Assembly (NCBI GenBank): GCA_017531505.1
Contig: JAFXKX010000005.1
Coordinates: 26,383-90,382 of the forward strand
Origin: Clostridia bacterium
GTDB taxonomy: Bacteria > Bacillota > Clostridia > Christensenellales > Christensenellaceae
DNA: 64,000 nucleotides
Direction: 5' to 3'
Shown: positions 33,508 through 42,311 of the stretch, piece after piece
Layout of the letters: each line of letters starts with the position of its first letter
How positions within the stretch are numbered: position 1 is the stretch's first letter
The notes under the pieces: generated by a model
Database searches by the model: none
What the model saw: only the letters and a program-made list of their open reading frames with translations
Told to the model about the DNA's origin: nothing
Made by a program: the position numbers and the translations under genes

Positions 33508-34128
33508 TTATTCGATCGGTACAAAATAACTTGCATCGTGTTTACACAGCGGACAAATAAAATCTGCCGGCAAATCCTCTTCTTCATGTTCGTATCCACA
33601 GATCGTGCATACATATCCTTTTGCCTTGCTCTTTTTATTCGGAGAAGGCTTGATGTGTTCAAAATAATATGCATAGGTAACAGAAGGATCATCGTTCAGC
33701 ACTTTCGCTTCGTCGATATCTGCTATGAACATTGTATGTGTCCCGCAATCGATTTTATTGATCACGGTTACCGCATAGTATGCATTTGCGTATTTGGTGA
33801 GATGATACAGTCCGTTTACACAACGCGCTTTATCTGCAAACCCAACAAATTTGTCGGTATCTTTACCGCTTTGAAAGCCAAATCTCTGAAATACCTCAAA
33901 GGGAACTTTTTCAGTCAGCACAGAGATCGCTGCTTTTTCTGTTGCAAAAATCATATCATGCGTTTTGTTCGCCTTATTTACCGCAAATGCCAGACGTTTG
34001 GGCGTATCCGTCACCTGAATCGCGGTATTGATGATACATCCGTTGTCAAATCCATCTTCCTGTGCGGCCAATACATACAAACCATAACTGAGTTTATAGA
34101 TTGCTGCATTATCTATCGTCGGTTGCAT
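33508..34128 (-). CDS. Flavin reductase-rubredoxin fusion (high-molecular-weight rubredoxin)
   Basis: A 206-residue electron carrier. Residues 1-155 are a flavin reductase domain binding FMN; residues 165-206 are a rubredoxin with YVCTICGYEH and ICPLCKHD holding one iron. Such Hrb proteins pass electrons from NAD(P)H systems to flavodiiron proteins or superoxide reductase in clostridia. The ATG at 34128 is chosen because AGGAGG stands eight bases upstream. Its gene precedes dfx and diverges from a Crp/Fnr regulator. Confidence 0.94.
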   Translation of the reverse strand: MQPTIDNAAIYKLSYGLYVLAAQEDGFDNGCIINTAIQVTDTPKRLAFAVNKANKTHDMIFATEKAAISVLTEKVPFEVFQRFGFQSGKDTDKFVGFADKARCVNGLYHLTKYANAYYAVTVINKIDCGTHTMFIADIDEAKVLNDDPSVTYAYYFEHIKPSPNKKSKAKGYVCTICGYEHEEEDLPADFICPLCKHDASYFVPIE

Positions 34129-34157
34129 ACGCAAAACCTCCTCTTACCTTTGTATAT

Positions 34158-34166
34158 ATTATATCA
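34158..34166 (-). promoter_or_regulatory. Extended -10 promoter of the rubredoxin-dfx unit
   Basis: On the minus strand TGATATAAT is a consensus extended -10. The operator-like repeat at 34185-34198 covers its -35 region. Confidence 0.65.
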
Positions 34167-34184
34167 CAATTACGCTGTCTGTCT

Positions 34185-34198
34185 GTTGCAATCGCAAC
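34185..34198. promoter_or_regulatory. Candidate Crp/Fnr operator
   Basis: GTTGC-AATC-GCAAC, a perfect five-base inverted repeat with a four-base centre, the size and form of Crp/Fnr-family sites. It lies between the rubredoxin gene and the divergent Crp/Fnr gene, over the -35 region of both promoters. Confidence 0.55.
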
Positions 34199-34214
34199 TT
34201 TTTTAATATATACT
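34186..34214 (+). promoter_or_regulatory. Promoter of the Crp/Fnr gene
   Basis: TTGCAA and TATACT are separated by 17 bases. The -35 box lies inside the inverted repeat, suggesting autoregulation. Confidence 0.6.
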
Positions 34215-34244
34215 AATATTAAATTATCCTATGTGAGGGAAATC

Positions 34245-34886
34245 ATGCAACAGCTTTCTATTTTTTCAAATATCAACGACAGTGAATGGTCCCGTATGGT
34301 TAATTGCTTCCGTCCGATCGTACAATCTTTTGAGGCCGGCGAATATATTATGACTTTTTCCGAAAAATTGGATCGCGTCGGTATCATGCTATCCGGCAGT
34401 GCGCATCTGACATACACCGATGCTGACGGTAAATATAGCATTCTGGAGCAGCTTGGCAAAAACGATGTTTTTGGCGAGGTGTTTGCCTTGCCGCTGGAAG
34501 ATCAGGAATTTTCTGTGCAAGCCATCAAACCTTGTACGGTTATGTTCTTCGACTATGATCATTTTGTGAAGCCTTGCAGCAAAGCGTGTTCGCATCATAG
34601 CCAATTGATCAATAATCTGTTCCACCTGACTGCCTATAAAGCACAGATGCAGGCTACACACATTCATATTTTGAGCCAGCGTACCCTTCAGCGCAAACTG
34701 ATGACCTATTTTGAATATGAAGCATTGCAGAACAAATCCCGTAACTATAAACTTTCTTTGACATTGAGCGCCTTAGCCGATTACCTTTGTGCTGATCGCA
34801 GCGCTATGATGCGCGAGATCCGCCGTCTCAATGAACAAGGTTTGATCATCTCCAAAGGGCGTATGATCACCCTCTGTGGCAAATAA
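34245..34886 (+). CDS. Crp/Fnr-family transcription regulator
   Basis: A 213-residue regulator. Residues 10-110 form the cyclic-nucleotide-type beta barrel (IMLSGSAHLTY, LGKNDVFGEVFAL). A dimer helix follows, and residues 150-213 hold the winged helix with LSALADYLCADRSAMMREIRRLNEQGLI. The barrel lacks the full cAMP-binding pattern. A PCSKACSHH segment near residue 108 could bind a metal or sense redox, which is speculation. The start at 34245 has a GAGGG site. Its place opposite oxygen-defence genes suggests it controls them. Confidence 0.92.
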   Translation: MQQLSIFSNINDSEWSRMVNCFRPIVQSFEAGEYIMTFSEKLDRVGIMLSGSAHLTYTDADGKYSILEQLGKNDVFGEVFALPLEDQEFSVQAIKPCTVMFFDYDHFVKPCSKACSHHSQLINNLFHLTAYKAQMQATHIHILSQRTLQRKLMTYFEYEALQNKSRNYKLSLTLSALADYLCADRSAMMREIRRLNEQGLIISKGRMITLCGK

Positions 34887-34947
34887 TAAATCAAATATCC
34901 TTATGCAGAATATGTATTTTCTTTATCACAGGAAGAAAATCATACAT

Positions 34948-34985
34948 AAACAGGTATAGCAGTTTTGCTATACCTGTTTATTATT
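34948..34985. terminator. Bidirectional terminator
   Basis: AACAGGTATAGCA and TGCTATACCTGTT pair in a 13-base stem; T-rich tails follow on both strands. Confidence 0.85.
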
Positions 34986-35001
34986 TTATGCAAAATTTTT
35001 C

Positions 35002-35562
35002 TTACAAAATCCCAAGATGCTCCAGCAGTATCTTTACACCGAGCAATATCAGGATCAAACCGCCGGCAAACTCTGCTTTGGATTTGTACTTTGCCCCAAA
35101 AACGTTCCCGATCTTGATCCCTGACACAGAGAAAGAAAAGGTCACCACACCTATAAATGCTACCGCTTTCCAGATATCAACCTGCAGAAAAGCAAATGTC
35201 ACACCCAATGCCAATGCATCGATACTGGTCGCAATGGCCAAGACCAACATTTTGCCAAACGCCATCGAAGCATCTGCGCATTCTTCCTCATTGGAAAGTG
35301 CTTCCTTTATCATATTTCCACCGATGATAAGCAAAAGGCCAAACGCGATCCAATGATCGTATGCCGTAATGTATTCCTGAAACTGTATACCCAAGAAATA
35401 TCCGATCACGGGCATCAGTGCCTGAAAGCCGCCAAACCATACACCTGCTGTAACAGCATGACGAACTTTCACTTTCTGCATCGCCAACCCTTTACAAATC
35501 GATACGGCAAATGCATCCATCGATACACCGACTGCCAATATAAATAATGTCCAGATATCCAT
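35002..35562 (-). CDS. mntP: Manganese efflux pump MntP
   Basis: A 186-residue membrane exporter with six helices. The two repeat motifs with acidic metal residues are [16 protein letters not shown] at the N terminus and [17 protein letters not shown] in the second half. AGGAGG stands six bases before the ATG at 35562. No yybP-ykoY manganese riboswitch fits in the short leader. An MntR-like regulator gene lies 12 kb away at 47920. Confidence 0.94.
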   Translation of the reverse strand: MDIWTLFILAVGVSMDAFAVSICKGLAMQKVKVRHAVTAGVWFGGFQALMPVIGYFLGIQFQEYITAYDHWIAFGLLLIIGGNMIKEALSNEEECADASMAFGKMLVLAIATSIDALALGVTFAFLQVDIWKAVAFIGVVTFSFSVSGIKIGNVFGAKYKSKAEFAGGLILILLGVKILLEHLGIL

Positions 35563-35608
35563 CTGTTTCCTCCTGAACATCGACATTTATATCTGCCGAA
35601 ACGCTGAC

Positions 35609-35638
35609 ATTATATCATATCTTATATATTGCAAACAA
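35609..35638 (-). promoter_or_regulatory. mntP promoter
   Basis: On the minus strand TTGTTT and TATAAT are separated by 18 bases, with an extended -10 (TGATATAAT). Confidence 0.6.
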
Positions 35639-35649
35639 TATTTTTATAT

Positions 35650-35681
35650 GAAAAAAGCGCGATTATATCGCGCTTTTTTCA
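35650..35681. terminator. Terminator of the purine operon
   Basis: AAGCGCGAT and ATCGCGCTT pair with A and T runs on both sides, just after purL. It also insulates mntP. Confidence 0.9.
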
Positions 35682-35694
35682 TAATCATATTGCA

Positions 35695-38600
35695 TTACTT
35701 AAAGTACTTCACTGCAGAGGTGAACAGGCCCATCTCATAACAACCGGGCACATTGCGGTACAAACCGTCACCCACACGTTCGGAGTGACCCATTTTACCC
35801 AATACTCTGCCATCCGGAGAAATGATACCTTCGATAGCCGCATAAGAACCATTGGGGTTATAGCGAATATCGTAGGTAGGCTGACCCTGTGCATCTACAT
35901 ACTGCGTGATGATCTGACCGTTTTTAGCCAATGCTTCGATGGTCTCCTGCGGTGCAATAAATTTACCCTCGCCGTGAGAGATCGGTACGGTATAGATATC
36001 GCCCACCTTGGTTTCCATCAACCACGGAGAATTATTGGAAGCCACACGGGTATTGACCAATCTGGACTGGTGACGTGCGATAGTGTTATACGTCAGCGTG
36101 GGCGCATCTGCGGTTGCATCTACGATTTTGCCATAGGGAACCAGACCCAGCTTGACCAGTGCCTGGAAGCCATTACAAATGCCGGCCATCAAACCGTCAC
36201 TCTGTTCCAGCAAGTTTGCTACCTGCTCGCTGATCGCACCGTTGCGGAAGAACGCTGTAATGAACTTACCGCTGCCATCCGGTTCATCACCACCGGAGAA
36301 ACCGCCGGGGATAAATACGATCTGTGCCTGTGCCATCTTTGCTGCAAATGCTTCTGCAGATTCCTTGATGGATGCTGCACTCAGGTTATTGATCACAAAA
36401 ATATCTGCCTCTGCACCTGCTCTGCGCCATGCCTTTGCCGTATCATATTCACAGTTGGTACCCGGGAATACAGGGATCAGTACACGGGGCTTCGCAATGC
36501 TGATGCTTGCCTTATACTGCTTATCTGCTGTATAGTCACACTTTACAAGCGGCATTGCACCCTTCTCGGTGATATTGCAAGCATATACCGGTTCCAGTTT
36601 GCCTTCATATACCTGCAGCAGCTGCTGTGCACACAGTTTTTCTTCACCATAGGTGAATACTGCTTCTGCAGTGGTTTCACCCAGCAACAGTCCTTCTTCT
36701 GCATCCGCAGCCATTTCCAGTACAAAACTGCCGTATGCATAGCCGAACAGCTGCTCCATCGTTACGCCTTCTGCCACTGCAAAGCCCAAGCCTTCGCCAA
36801 AGCTCATCTTCATCAGGGCTTCTGCCACGCCGCCGAATGTGGGCGTATATGCAGTAATTGCCTTGCCGGAAGTGAGCAGTGCATGCACCTTTGCAAACAA
36901 TGCTTTCAAAGATTCTGCTGTAGGCAGACCGTTTACATCATATTCGGGGCTCAGCAGCACGACTTTGCTGCCTGCCTTCTTGAAGTGGTTGGGGGTAGCC
37001 TGTGCGGTAGTACCCATGGTGACTGCAAAAGATACCAGCGTAGGCGGTACATCCAACTGTTCAAAGCTGCCGCTCATGGAGTCTTTGCCGCCAATCGCTG
37101 CGATGCCCAGATCCAGCTGTGCCTTAAATGCACCCAGCAATGCAGCCATGGGTTTTCCCCAACGCTTGCCATCCTTCAGGGGCTTTTCAAAGTATTCCTG
37201 GAAAGTCAGGTAGGTTTCCTCAAAAGATGCACCTGCTGCGATCAGTTTGGATACAGATTCCACTACGGCCAGATAAGCGCTGTGGAAGGGGCTCTTTTCA
37301 GCGATCATGGGGTTATAGCCCCATGCCATAAAGGAGCACGCATCGGTATCGCCCTGTTCTACGGGGATCTTATGAGCCATTGCCTGAATGGGAGTCAGCT
37401 GCTTGCTGCCGCCAAAAGGCATAAATACGCTTCCTGCACCGATCGTCGCATCAAAGCGCTCTGCAAGACCGCGCTTGGAGCAGACATTGAGGTCTGCGGC
37501 CATGTCCAGCATACCCTGTGCAAAGTTTGCGGGCATCTGCTTCTGATATGCTGCCGGTGCGGCAGGGGTAATATCAATGTGCTTTTCTGCACCGTTGGAG
37601 TTCAGGAAGTCGCGGGAAATATTGACAATATCCTTGCCGTTCCAGTACATCACCAAACGGGCTTCTTCGGTAACAACTGCCACCTTGGTTGCTTCCAGAT
37701 TCTCGCTGTATGCCAATTCTACAAATCTGTCTACATCTTCGGGAGCTACCACAACTGCCATTCTTTCCTGAGATTCGCTGATTGCCAGTTCGGTACCATC
37801 CAGACCATCGTACTTCTTGGGTACTGCGTTGAGATCGATCTGCAGGCCGTCTGCCAATTCACCGATCGCTACAGATACACCGCCTGCACCAAAGTCATTA
37901 CAACGTTTGATCAGCAGGGATGCCTCTTTATTGCGGAACAATCTCTGCAGTTTGCGTTCTTCGGGAGCATTACCCTTCTGAACTTCTGCACCGCAGCTTT
38001 CAAGAGATTCCATGGTATGGGATTTGGAAGAACCGGTTGCACCGCCGCAGCCGTCTCTGCCGGTTCTGCCGCCCAGCAAGATAATGATATCTCCGGGTGC
38101 AGGACGCTCACGGCGTACATTTTCGGCAGGAGCAGCGCCCAATACAGCACCGATCTCCATATGCTTTGCAGCATAACCGTCATGATACAGTTCATCTACC
38201 TGACCGGTAGCCAGACCGATCTGGTTACCGTAGGAGCTGTAACCTGCGGCTGCAGTAGTTACGATCTTTCTCTGAGGGAGTTTGCCTGCCATGGTCTGTT
38301 CTACGGGGCGCAGCGGATCTGCAGCACCGGTCACACGCATAGCTGCATATACATAAGATCTGCCGGAGAGCGGGTCACGGATCGCGCCGCCAATACAAGT
38401 AGCAGCACCGCCGAAAGGCTCGATCTCAGTGGGATGGTTATGCGTCTCGTTTTTGAAGAGCAGCAGCCAAGGCTGTTTTTCTCCATCTACTTCGATCTCG
38501 ATCTTAACGGTACAAGCATTGATTTCTTCGGATTCATCCAACTTGGGCAGCATACCCTTGGCATTCAGATAACGACCTGCCAAGGTACCGATATCCATCA

Positions 38601-39390
38601 GGTTGATGGGTTTGGTACGGCCCAGTTCTTTTCTTGCCTCTATATAACGGTCGTAGGTCTGCTGCAGCAGTTCATCCTCAAACTTCACGCTGTCGATCGT
38701 CGTAAGGAATGTGGTATGACGGCAGTGGTCAGACCAATATGTGTCGATCATGCGGATCTCGGTGATTGTCGGATCTCTCTGCTCTTTTGCAAAATACTGC
38801 TGGCAGAACTTGATGTCATCCAGGTCCATTGCCAAACCATAAGCAGATACCATTTCAGCCAGACCTGCTTCATCCAACTGCAGGAACCCTTCCACAACAG
38901 CAACTTCTGTGGGGATATCGTATTCCATGGCCAATGTCTCGGGCAATTCCAAAGATGCTTCTCTGGATTCTACCGGGTTTACTACATATTTCTTGATATC
39001 TGCAATATCCTGCTCGGTCAATTCGCCGGACAAAATATATACCTTTGCCGTACGTACCAAGGGGCGCTCGCCCTGGGAGATGATCTGAATACACTGTGCC
39101 GCAGAGTCTGCTCTCTGGTCAAACTGACCCGGCAGGAACTCTACCGCAAATACGGTGCAGCCTTCTGCTTCGGGCAATTCTGTATAGGTTACGTCCTGCT
39201 GAGGCTCCGAAAAAACGGTAGTCTTGCAGGTCTCAAACAATGCCTCATCAATATGCTCCACATCATAGCGATTGAGCACACGAACTTCTTTCAATCCTTT
39301 GATCTGCAAAAAAGTTTTCAGTTCCGCTGCCAGTCCGGCTGCCTCATGTGCCAGTTCTGCACGCTTTTCTGCATAAATGCGATATACCAT
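35695..39390 (-). CDS. purL: Phosphoribosylformylglycinamidine synthase (single-chain PurL)
   Basis: Step 4 of purine synthesis: FGAR plus glutamine and ATP to FGAM. The 1231-residue chain combines synthetase and glutaminase, so separate purS and purQ are not needed; this is the long clostridial type (clade II). Landmarks are SDHCRHTTF near residue 225, NETHNHPTEIEPFGGAATCIGG near 325, and a second synthetase repeat. The class I amidotransferase domain from about 965 has VFPGTNCEYD, PGGFSGGDE and the catalytic cysteine in GICNGFQALV near 1069. It starts two bases after purD, with GGAGG. Confidence 0.97.
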   Translation of the reverse strand: MVYRIYAEKRAELAHEAAGLAAELKTFLQIKGLKEVRVLNRYDVEHIDEALFETCKTTVFSEPQQDVTYTELPEAEGCTVFAVEFLPGQFDQRADSAAQCIQIISQGERPLVRTAKVYILSGELTEQDIADIKKYVVNPVESREASLELPETLAMEYDIPTEVAVVEGFLQLDEAGLAEMVSAYGLAMDLDDIKFCQQYFAKEQRDPTITEIRMIDTYWSDHCRHTTFLTTIDSVKFEDELLQQTYDRYIEARKELGRTKPINLMDIGTLAGRYLNAKGMLPKLDESEEINACTVKIEIEVDGEKQPWLLLFKNETHNHPTEIEPFGGAATCIGGAIRDPLSGRSYVYAAMRVTGAADPLRPVEQTMAGKLPQRKIVTTAAAGYSSYGNQIGLATGQVDELYHDGYAAKHMEIGAVLGAAPAENVRRERPAPGDIIILLGGRTGRDGCGGATGSSKSHTMESLESCGAEVQKGNAPEERKLQRLFRNKEASLLIKRCNDFGAGGVSVAIGELADGLQIDLNAVPKKYDGLDGTELAISESQERMAVVVAPEDVDRFVELAYSENLEATKVAVVTEEARLVMYWNGKDIVNISRDFLNSNGAEKHIDITPAAPAAYQKQMPANFAQGMLDMAADLNVCSKRGLAERFDATIGAGSVFMPFGGSKQLTPIQAMAHKIPVEQGDTDACSFMAWGYNPMIAEKSPFHSAYLAVVESVSKLIAAGASFEETYLTFQEYFEKPLKDGKRWGKPMAALLGAFKAQLDLGIAAIGGKDSMSGSFEQLDVPPTLVSFAVTMGTTAQATPNHFKKAGSKVVLLSPEYDVNGLPTAESLKALFAKVHALLTSGKAITAYTPTFGGVAEALMKMSFGEGLGFAVAEGVTMEQLFGYAYGSFVLEMAADAEEGLLLGETTAEAVFTYGEEKLCAQQLLQVYEGKLEPVYACNITEKGAMPLVKCDYTADKQYKASISIAKPRVLIPVFPGTNCEYDTAKAWRRAGAEADIFVINNLSAASIKESAEAFAAKMAQAQIVFIPGGFSGGDEPDGSGKFITAFFRNGAISEQVANLLEQSDGLMAGICNGFQALVKLGLVPYGKIVDATADAPTLTYNTIARHQSRLVNTRVASNNSPWLMETKVGDIYTVPISHGEGKFIAPQETIEALAKNGQIITQYVDAQGQPTYDIRYNPNGSYAAIEGIISPDGRVLGKMGHSERVGDGLYRNVPGCYEMGLFTSAVKYFK

Positions 39391-39392
39391 AC

Positions 39393-40667
39393 TTATGCCT
39401 CCGTATTATAGGCAGAGAGCGCTCTCTTACCGATATCTGTTCTGTAATATGCGTTTTCAAACGTTACTTTGGGTACATTTGCATAGGCCTTGTCCACTGC
39501 CTGCTGCAAGGAATCTGCGGTCGATACCACACCCAATACTCTGCCGCCGGAGGTCAGCAATTTGCCTTCCTGCAGCTTTGCACCGGCTACATAAACCTCT
39601 GCTTCTCCATCCTCAGGCAGCGTGATCTCAAAACCAGTCTCATACTTCTGGGGATACCCTTTGGAAGCCATAACCACGCAGCAAGCACTGCCGTCTTTGA
39701 ATTTTACTTCGGTCTGTTCCAATGTGCCATTGGTACAAGCCTGCATGATCGTAAACAGATCACTTTCCAGCAAAGGCAGTACCACCTGTGTTTCAGGATC
39801 GCCGAAACGGCAGTTGTATTCAATTACCTTCGGACCGTTCTTGGTCAGCATCAGTCCAAAATACAGACAACCGCGGAATTCACGTTCTTCCTGCTTCATG
39901 GCACGAACAGTGGGCAGGAAGATTTCTTCCATGCACTGTGCAGCCACTGCGGGCGTATAGAAGGGGTTGGGAGCTACTGTGCCCATACCGCCGGTATTGA
40001 GCCCGGTATCGTTGTCACCTGCGCGTTTATGATCCATGCTGGATACCATCGGCTTTACACACGTACCGTCTGTAAATGCCAGAACAGATACTTCGGGGCC
40101 TTCCAGGAATTCTTCGATAACGACCATACTGCCGCTCTCGCCGAATACTTTATCTTCCATCATAGAGCGAACCGCTTCTTTTGCCTCTTCGACTGTTTGC
40201 GCAAGGATAACGCCTTTTCCCAATGCCAAGCCATTGGCCTTAACAACGATAGGTGCACCCTTCTGCTCGATGTATGCACAAGCACTTTTCTGATCGGCAA
40301 AGCTCTTATACTCTGCTGTAGGAATCCCGTATTTATGCATCAGATCTTTGGAAAACACCTTGCTGCCTTCGATAATTGCCGCTGCTTTGGTGGGACCGAA
40401 GCAAGGGATTCCAACTGCATTGAGGGCATCTACCGCACCCAGTACCAAAGGATCATCCGGCGCAACGACTGCATAGTCAATCGCATTTTCCTGTGCAAAC
40501 GAAACGATTGCTTCAATATCCTTTGCACCGATGGGTACGCAAGTGGCATCTGCCGCAATACCGCCATTGCCGGGCAAAGCGAAAATTTCTTTGATATTCT
40601 GATTTTCCTTGAGTTTTTTGATAATGGCGTGTTCTCTGCCGCCACCGCCGACTACAAGAATCTTCAT
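39393..40667 (-). CDS. purD: Phosphoribosylamine--glycine ligase
   Basis: Step 2 of purine synthesis, joining glycine to phosphoribosylamine with ATP. The 424 residues are ATP-grasp type: MKILVVGGGGREHAI at the start, APDDPL, KANGLALGKGV for ATP and MGTVAPNPF, YNCRFGDPETQVVLPLL for metal. The start at 40667 is the family start with AAGGAG; the frame runs 38 codons further into purN. Confidence 0.97.
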   Translation of the reverse strand: MKILVVGGGGREHAIIKKLKENQNIKEIFALPGNGGIAADATCVPIGAKDIEAIVSFAQENAIDYAVVAPDDPLVLGAVDALNAVGIPCFGPTKAAAIIEGSKVFSKDLMHKYGIPTAEYKSFADQKSACAYIEQKGAPIVVKANGLALGKGVILAQTVEEAKEAVRSMMEDKVFGESGSMVVIEEFLEGPEVSVLAFTDGTCVKPMVSSMDHKRAGDNDTGLNTGGMGTVAPNPFYTPAVAAQCMEEIFLPTVRAMKQEEREFRGCLYFGLMLTKNGPKVIEYNCRFGDPETQVVLPLLESDLFTIMQACTNGTLEQTEVKFKDGSACCVVMASKGYPQKYETGFEITLPEDGEAEVYVAGAKLQEGKLLTSGGRVLGVVSTADSLQQAVDKAYANVPKVTFENAYYRTDIGKRALSAYNTEA

Positions 40668-40671
40668 AACT

Positions 40672-41280
40672 TTATACTCCTTGTTGCATAAGCTTGTGTG
40701 AAACCATTTCTGCAGCCTGCGGCAACAGGATCCACTCCGCTTGTTCCATGACTCTTCTCTGCAAAACCTCGGGGGTATCATCGGGTAATATCTCTACCGC
40801 TTTTTGCAGCAGGATCTGTCCGCCGTCCGGGATCTCATTGACATAGTGCACCGTTGCGCCTGTTACCTTGACACCGTAAGCCAAAGCCGCCTCATGAACC
40901 TTCAGACCATAATAGCCTTTCCCGCAGAAAGACGGGATCAACGCCGGATGCACATTCAAAATTCTCTCCGGGAAACGAGATGTAAAGTTCTCGGTGAGGA
41001 TGCGCATAAAGCCTGCCAGAATGATCAGGTCTATGTTATGCTCTTCCATCAGGCGCAACAATTCCTGTTCAAATCCTGCCTGTCCGCCCAGTTTTTTACG
41101 CAGAGCAACTGCTGTAGCGATGCCGTTTTCTTTTGCACGGGTCAGTGCATAAGCATCCTGTGCATCCGACACGACCAATTCGATCTTTCCGCTCTTCAGG
41201 ACGCCGCTTTTCTGGGCATCGATCAGTGCCTGCAAATTGGTACCTCCGCCGGATACAAATACAGCGATTCTTGTCAGCAT
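40672..41280 (-). CDS. purN: Phosphoribosylglycinamide formyltransferase
   Basis: Step 3 of purine synthesis, using 10-formyl-tetrahydrofolate. In 202 residues it shows VFVSGGGTNLQALID at the start, AGFMRILTENF, the catalytic HPALIPSFCGKGYYG and the GATVHYVNEIPDGGQIL loop with its histidine and aspartate. Its start overlaps the purM stop by seven bases. Confidence 0.97.
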   Translation of the reverse strand: MLTRIAVFVSGGGTNLQALIDAQKSGVLKSGKIELVVSDAQDAYALTRAKENGIATAVALRKKLGGQAGFEQELLRLMEEHNIDLIILAGFMRILTENFTSRFPERILNVHPALIPSFCGKGYYGLKVHEAALAYGVKVTGATVHYVNEIPDGGQILLQKAVEILPDDTPEVLQRRVMEQAEWILLPQAAEMVSHKLMQQGV

Positions 41281-42311
41281 AAGATGGTACCTTCGTCAGA
41301 TACTACAGTCTCACCTACTACGTAAGCATCTTCGCCAATAGACTTCAGATAATTGATCGTACGATCTGCGTCATTCTTGTCAACGGTCAGGATCATACCG
41401 ATGCCCATGTTGAATACATTAAACATTTCACGCTCTGCCACATTACCGGTCTTTGCCAACCAGTCAAATACAGGCAGCGTCTTGATAGCGGATCTGTCGA
41501 TTTTTGCGCTAATACCGTCTGCCAGGCTTCTGGGCAGTTTTTCGAAATAAGCACCACCGGTGATGTGTGCGATAGACTTCACATTTACCTGCTCCATCAG
41601 ACCGTTTACCTGCTTTGCATAGATGCGGGTAGGAGTCAGCAGCGTTTCACCCAGTGTGGTACCGAATTCTGCAACATAGCTGTTGATGTCGGAGTTGGAA
41701 TCAGCCAGAATTTTACGAACCAAAGAGAAACCGTTGGAATGTACACCACTGGAGGGGATTGCGACCAATACATCGCCTGCCTTGACATTCTTTCTGTCAG
41801 TGATCTTGTCTCTGTCTACCAGACCTACTGCAAAGCCTGCTACGTCATATTCGTTTTCGGGATAGAATCCGGGCATTTCAGCGGTTTCACCGCCGATCAA
41901 TGCAGCACCGGACTGTACGCAACCTTCTGCGATACCGGCTACGATATCTGCAATACGCTCCGGCACAGTCTTGCCGGTAGCGATATAGTCAAGGAAGAAG
42001 ATGGGCTTTGCACCACGGCAAAGAATATCGTTAACGCACATTGCTACACAGTCAATACCGATGGTGTCATGCTTGTCCATCATGAATGCCAGTTTCAGTT
42101 TGGTACCAACACCATCGGTGCCTGCTACCAGCACGGGGTTGGAGATGCCTGCCAGATCCAGACCGATGCAACCGCCAAAACCGCCGCCGTTCATTACATT
42201 TACGTTGGTGGTACGGGCAATGTGTGCCTTCATGAGATCTACTGCTTTATAACCGGCGGTAATATCTACGCCTGCTGCCTTATAAGTATCGCTGTAACTG
42301 GAATTATTCAT
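41274..42311 (-). CDS. purM: Phosphoribosylformylglycinamidine cyclo-ligase
   Basis: Step 5 of purine synthesis, closing the AIR imidazole ring with ATP. The 345 residues start MNNSSYSDTYKAAGVDI and show GGFGGCIGLD, GTDGVGTKLKLA, LIGGETAEMPGFY and AIPSSGVHSNGFSLVRK. The start at 42311 has GAAAGAGGA upstream and overlaps the purF stop by eight bases; a longer frame exists but lies within purF. Confidence 0.97.
   Translation of the reverse strand: MNNSSYSDTYKAAGVDITAGYKAVDLMKAHIARTTNVNVMNGGGFGGCIGLDLAGISNPVLVAGTDGVGTKLKLAFMMDKHDTIGIDCVAMCVNDILCRGAKPIFFLDYIATGKTVPERIADIVAGIAEGCVQSGAALIGGETAEMPGFYPENEYDVAGFAVGLVDRDKITDRKNVKAGDVLVAIPSSGVHSNGFSLVRKILADSNSDINSYVAEFGTTLGETLLTPTRIYAKQVNGLMEQVNVKSIAHITGGAYFEKLPRSLADGISAKIDRSAIKTLPVFDWLAKTGNVAEREMFNVFNMGIGMILTVDKNDADRTINYLKSIGEDAYVVGETVVSDEGTILC

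Noticed and set aside
35563..35640. Manganese (yybP-ykoY) riboswitch before mntP
   Set aside because: The distance from promoter to start codon is under 50 bases, too short for the aptamer.
35629..39411. Very long open frame (1260 codons) on the plus strand opposite purL
   Set aside because: It is the complement of a well-supported purL; its product is cysteine-rich and low in motifs, and it has no ribosome site. Codon bias in purL keeps this frame open.
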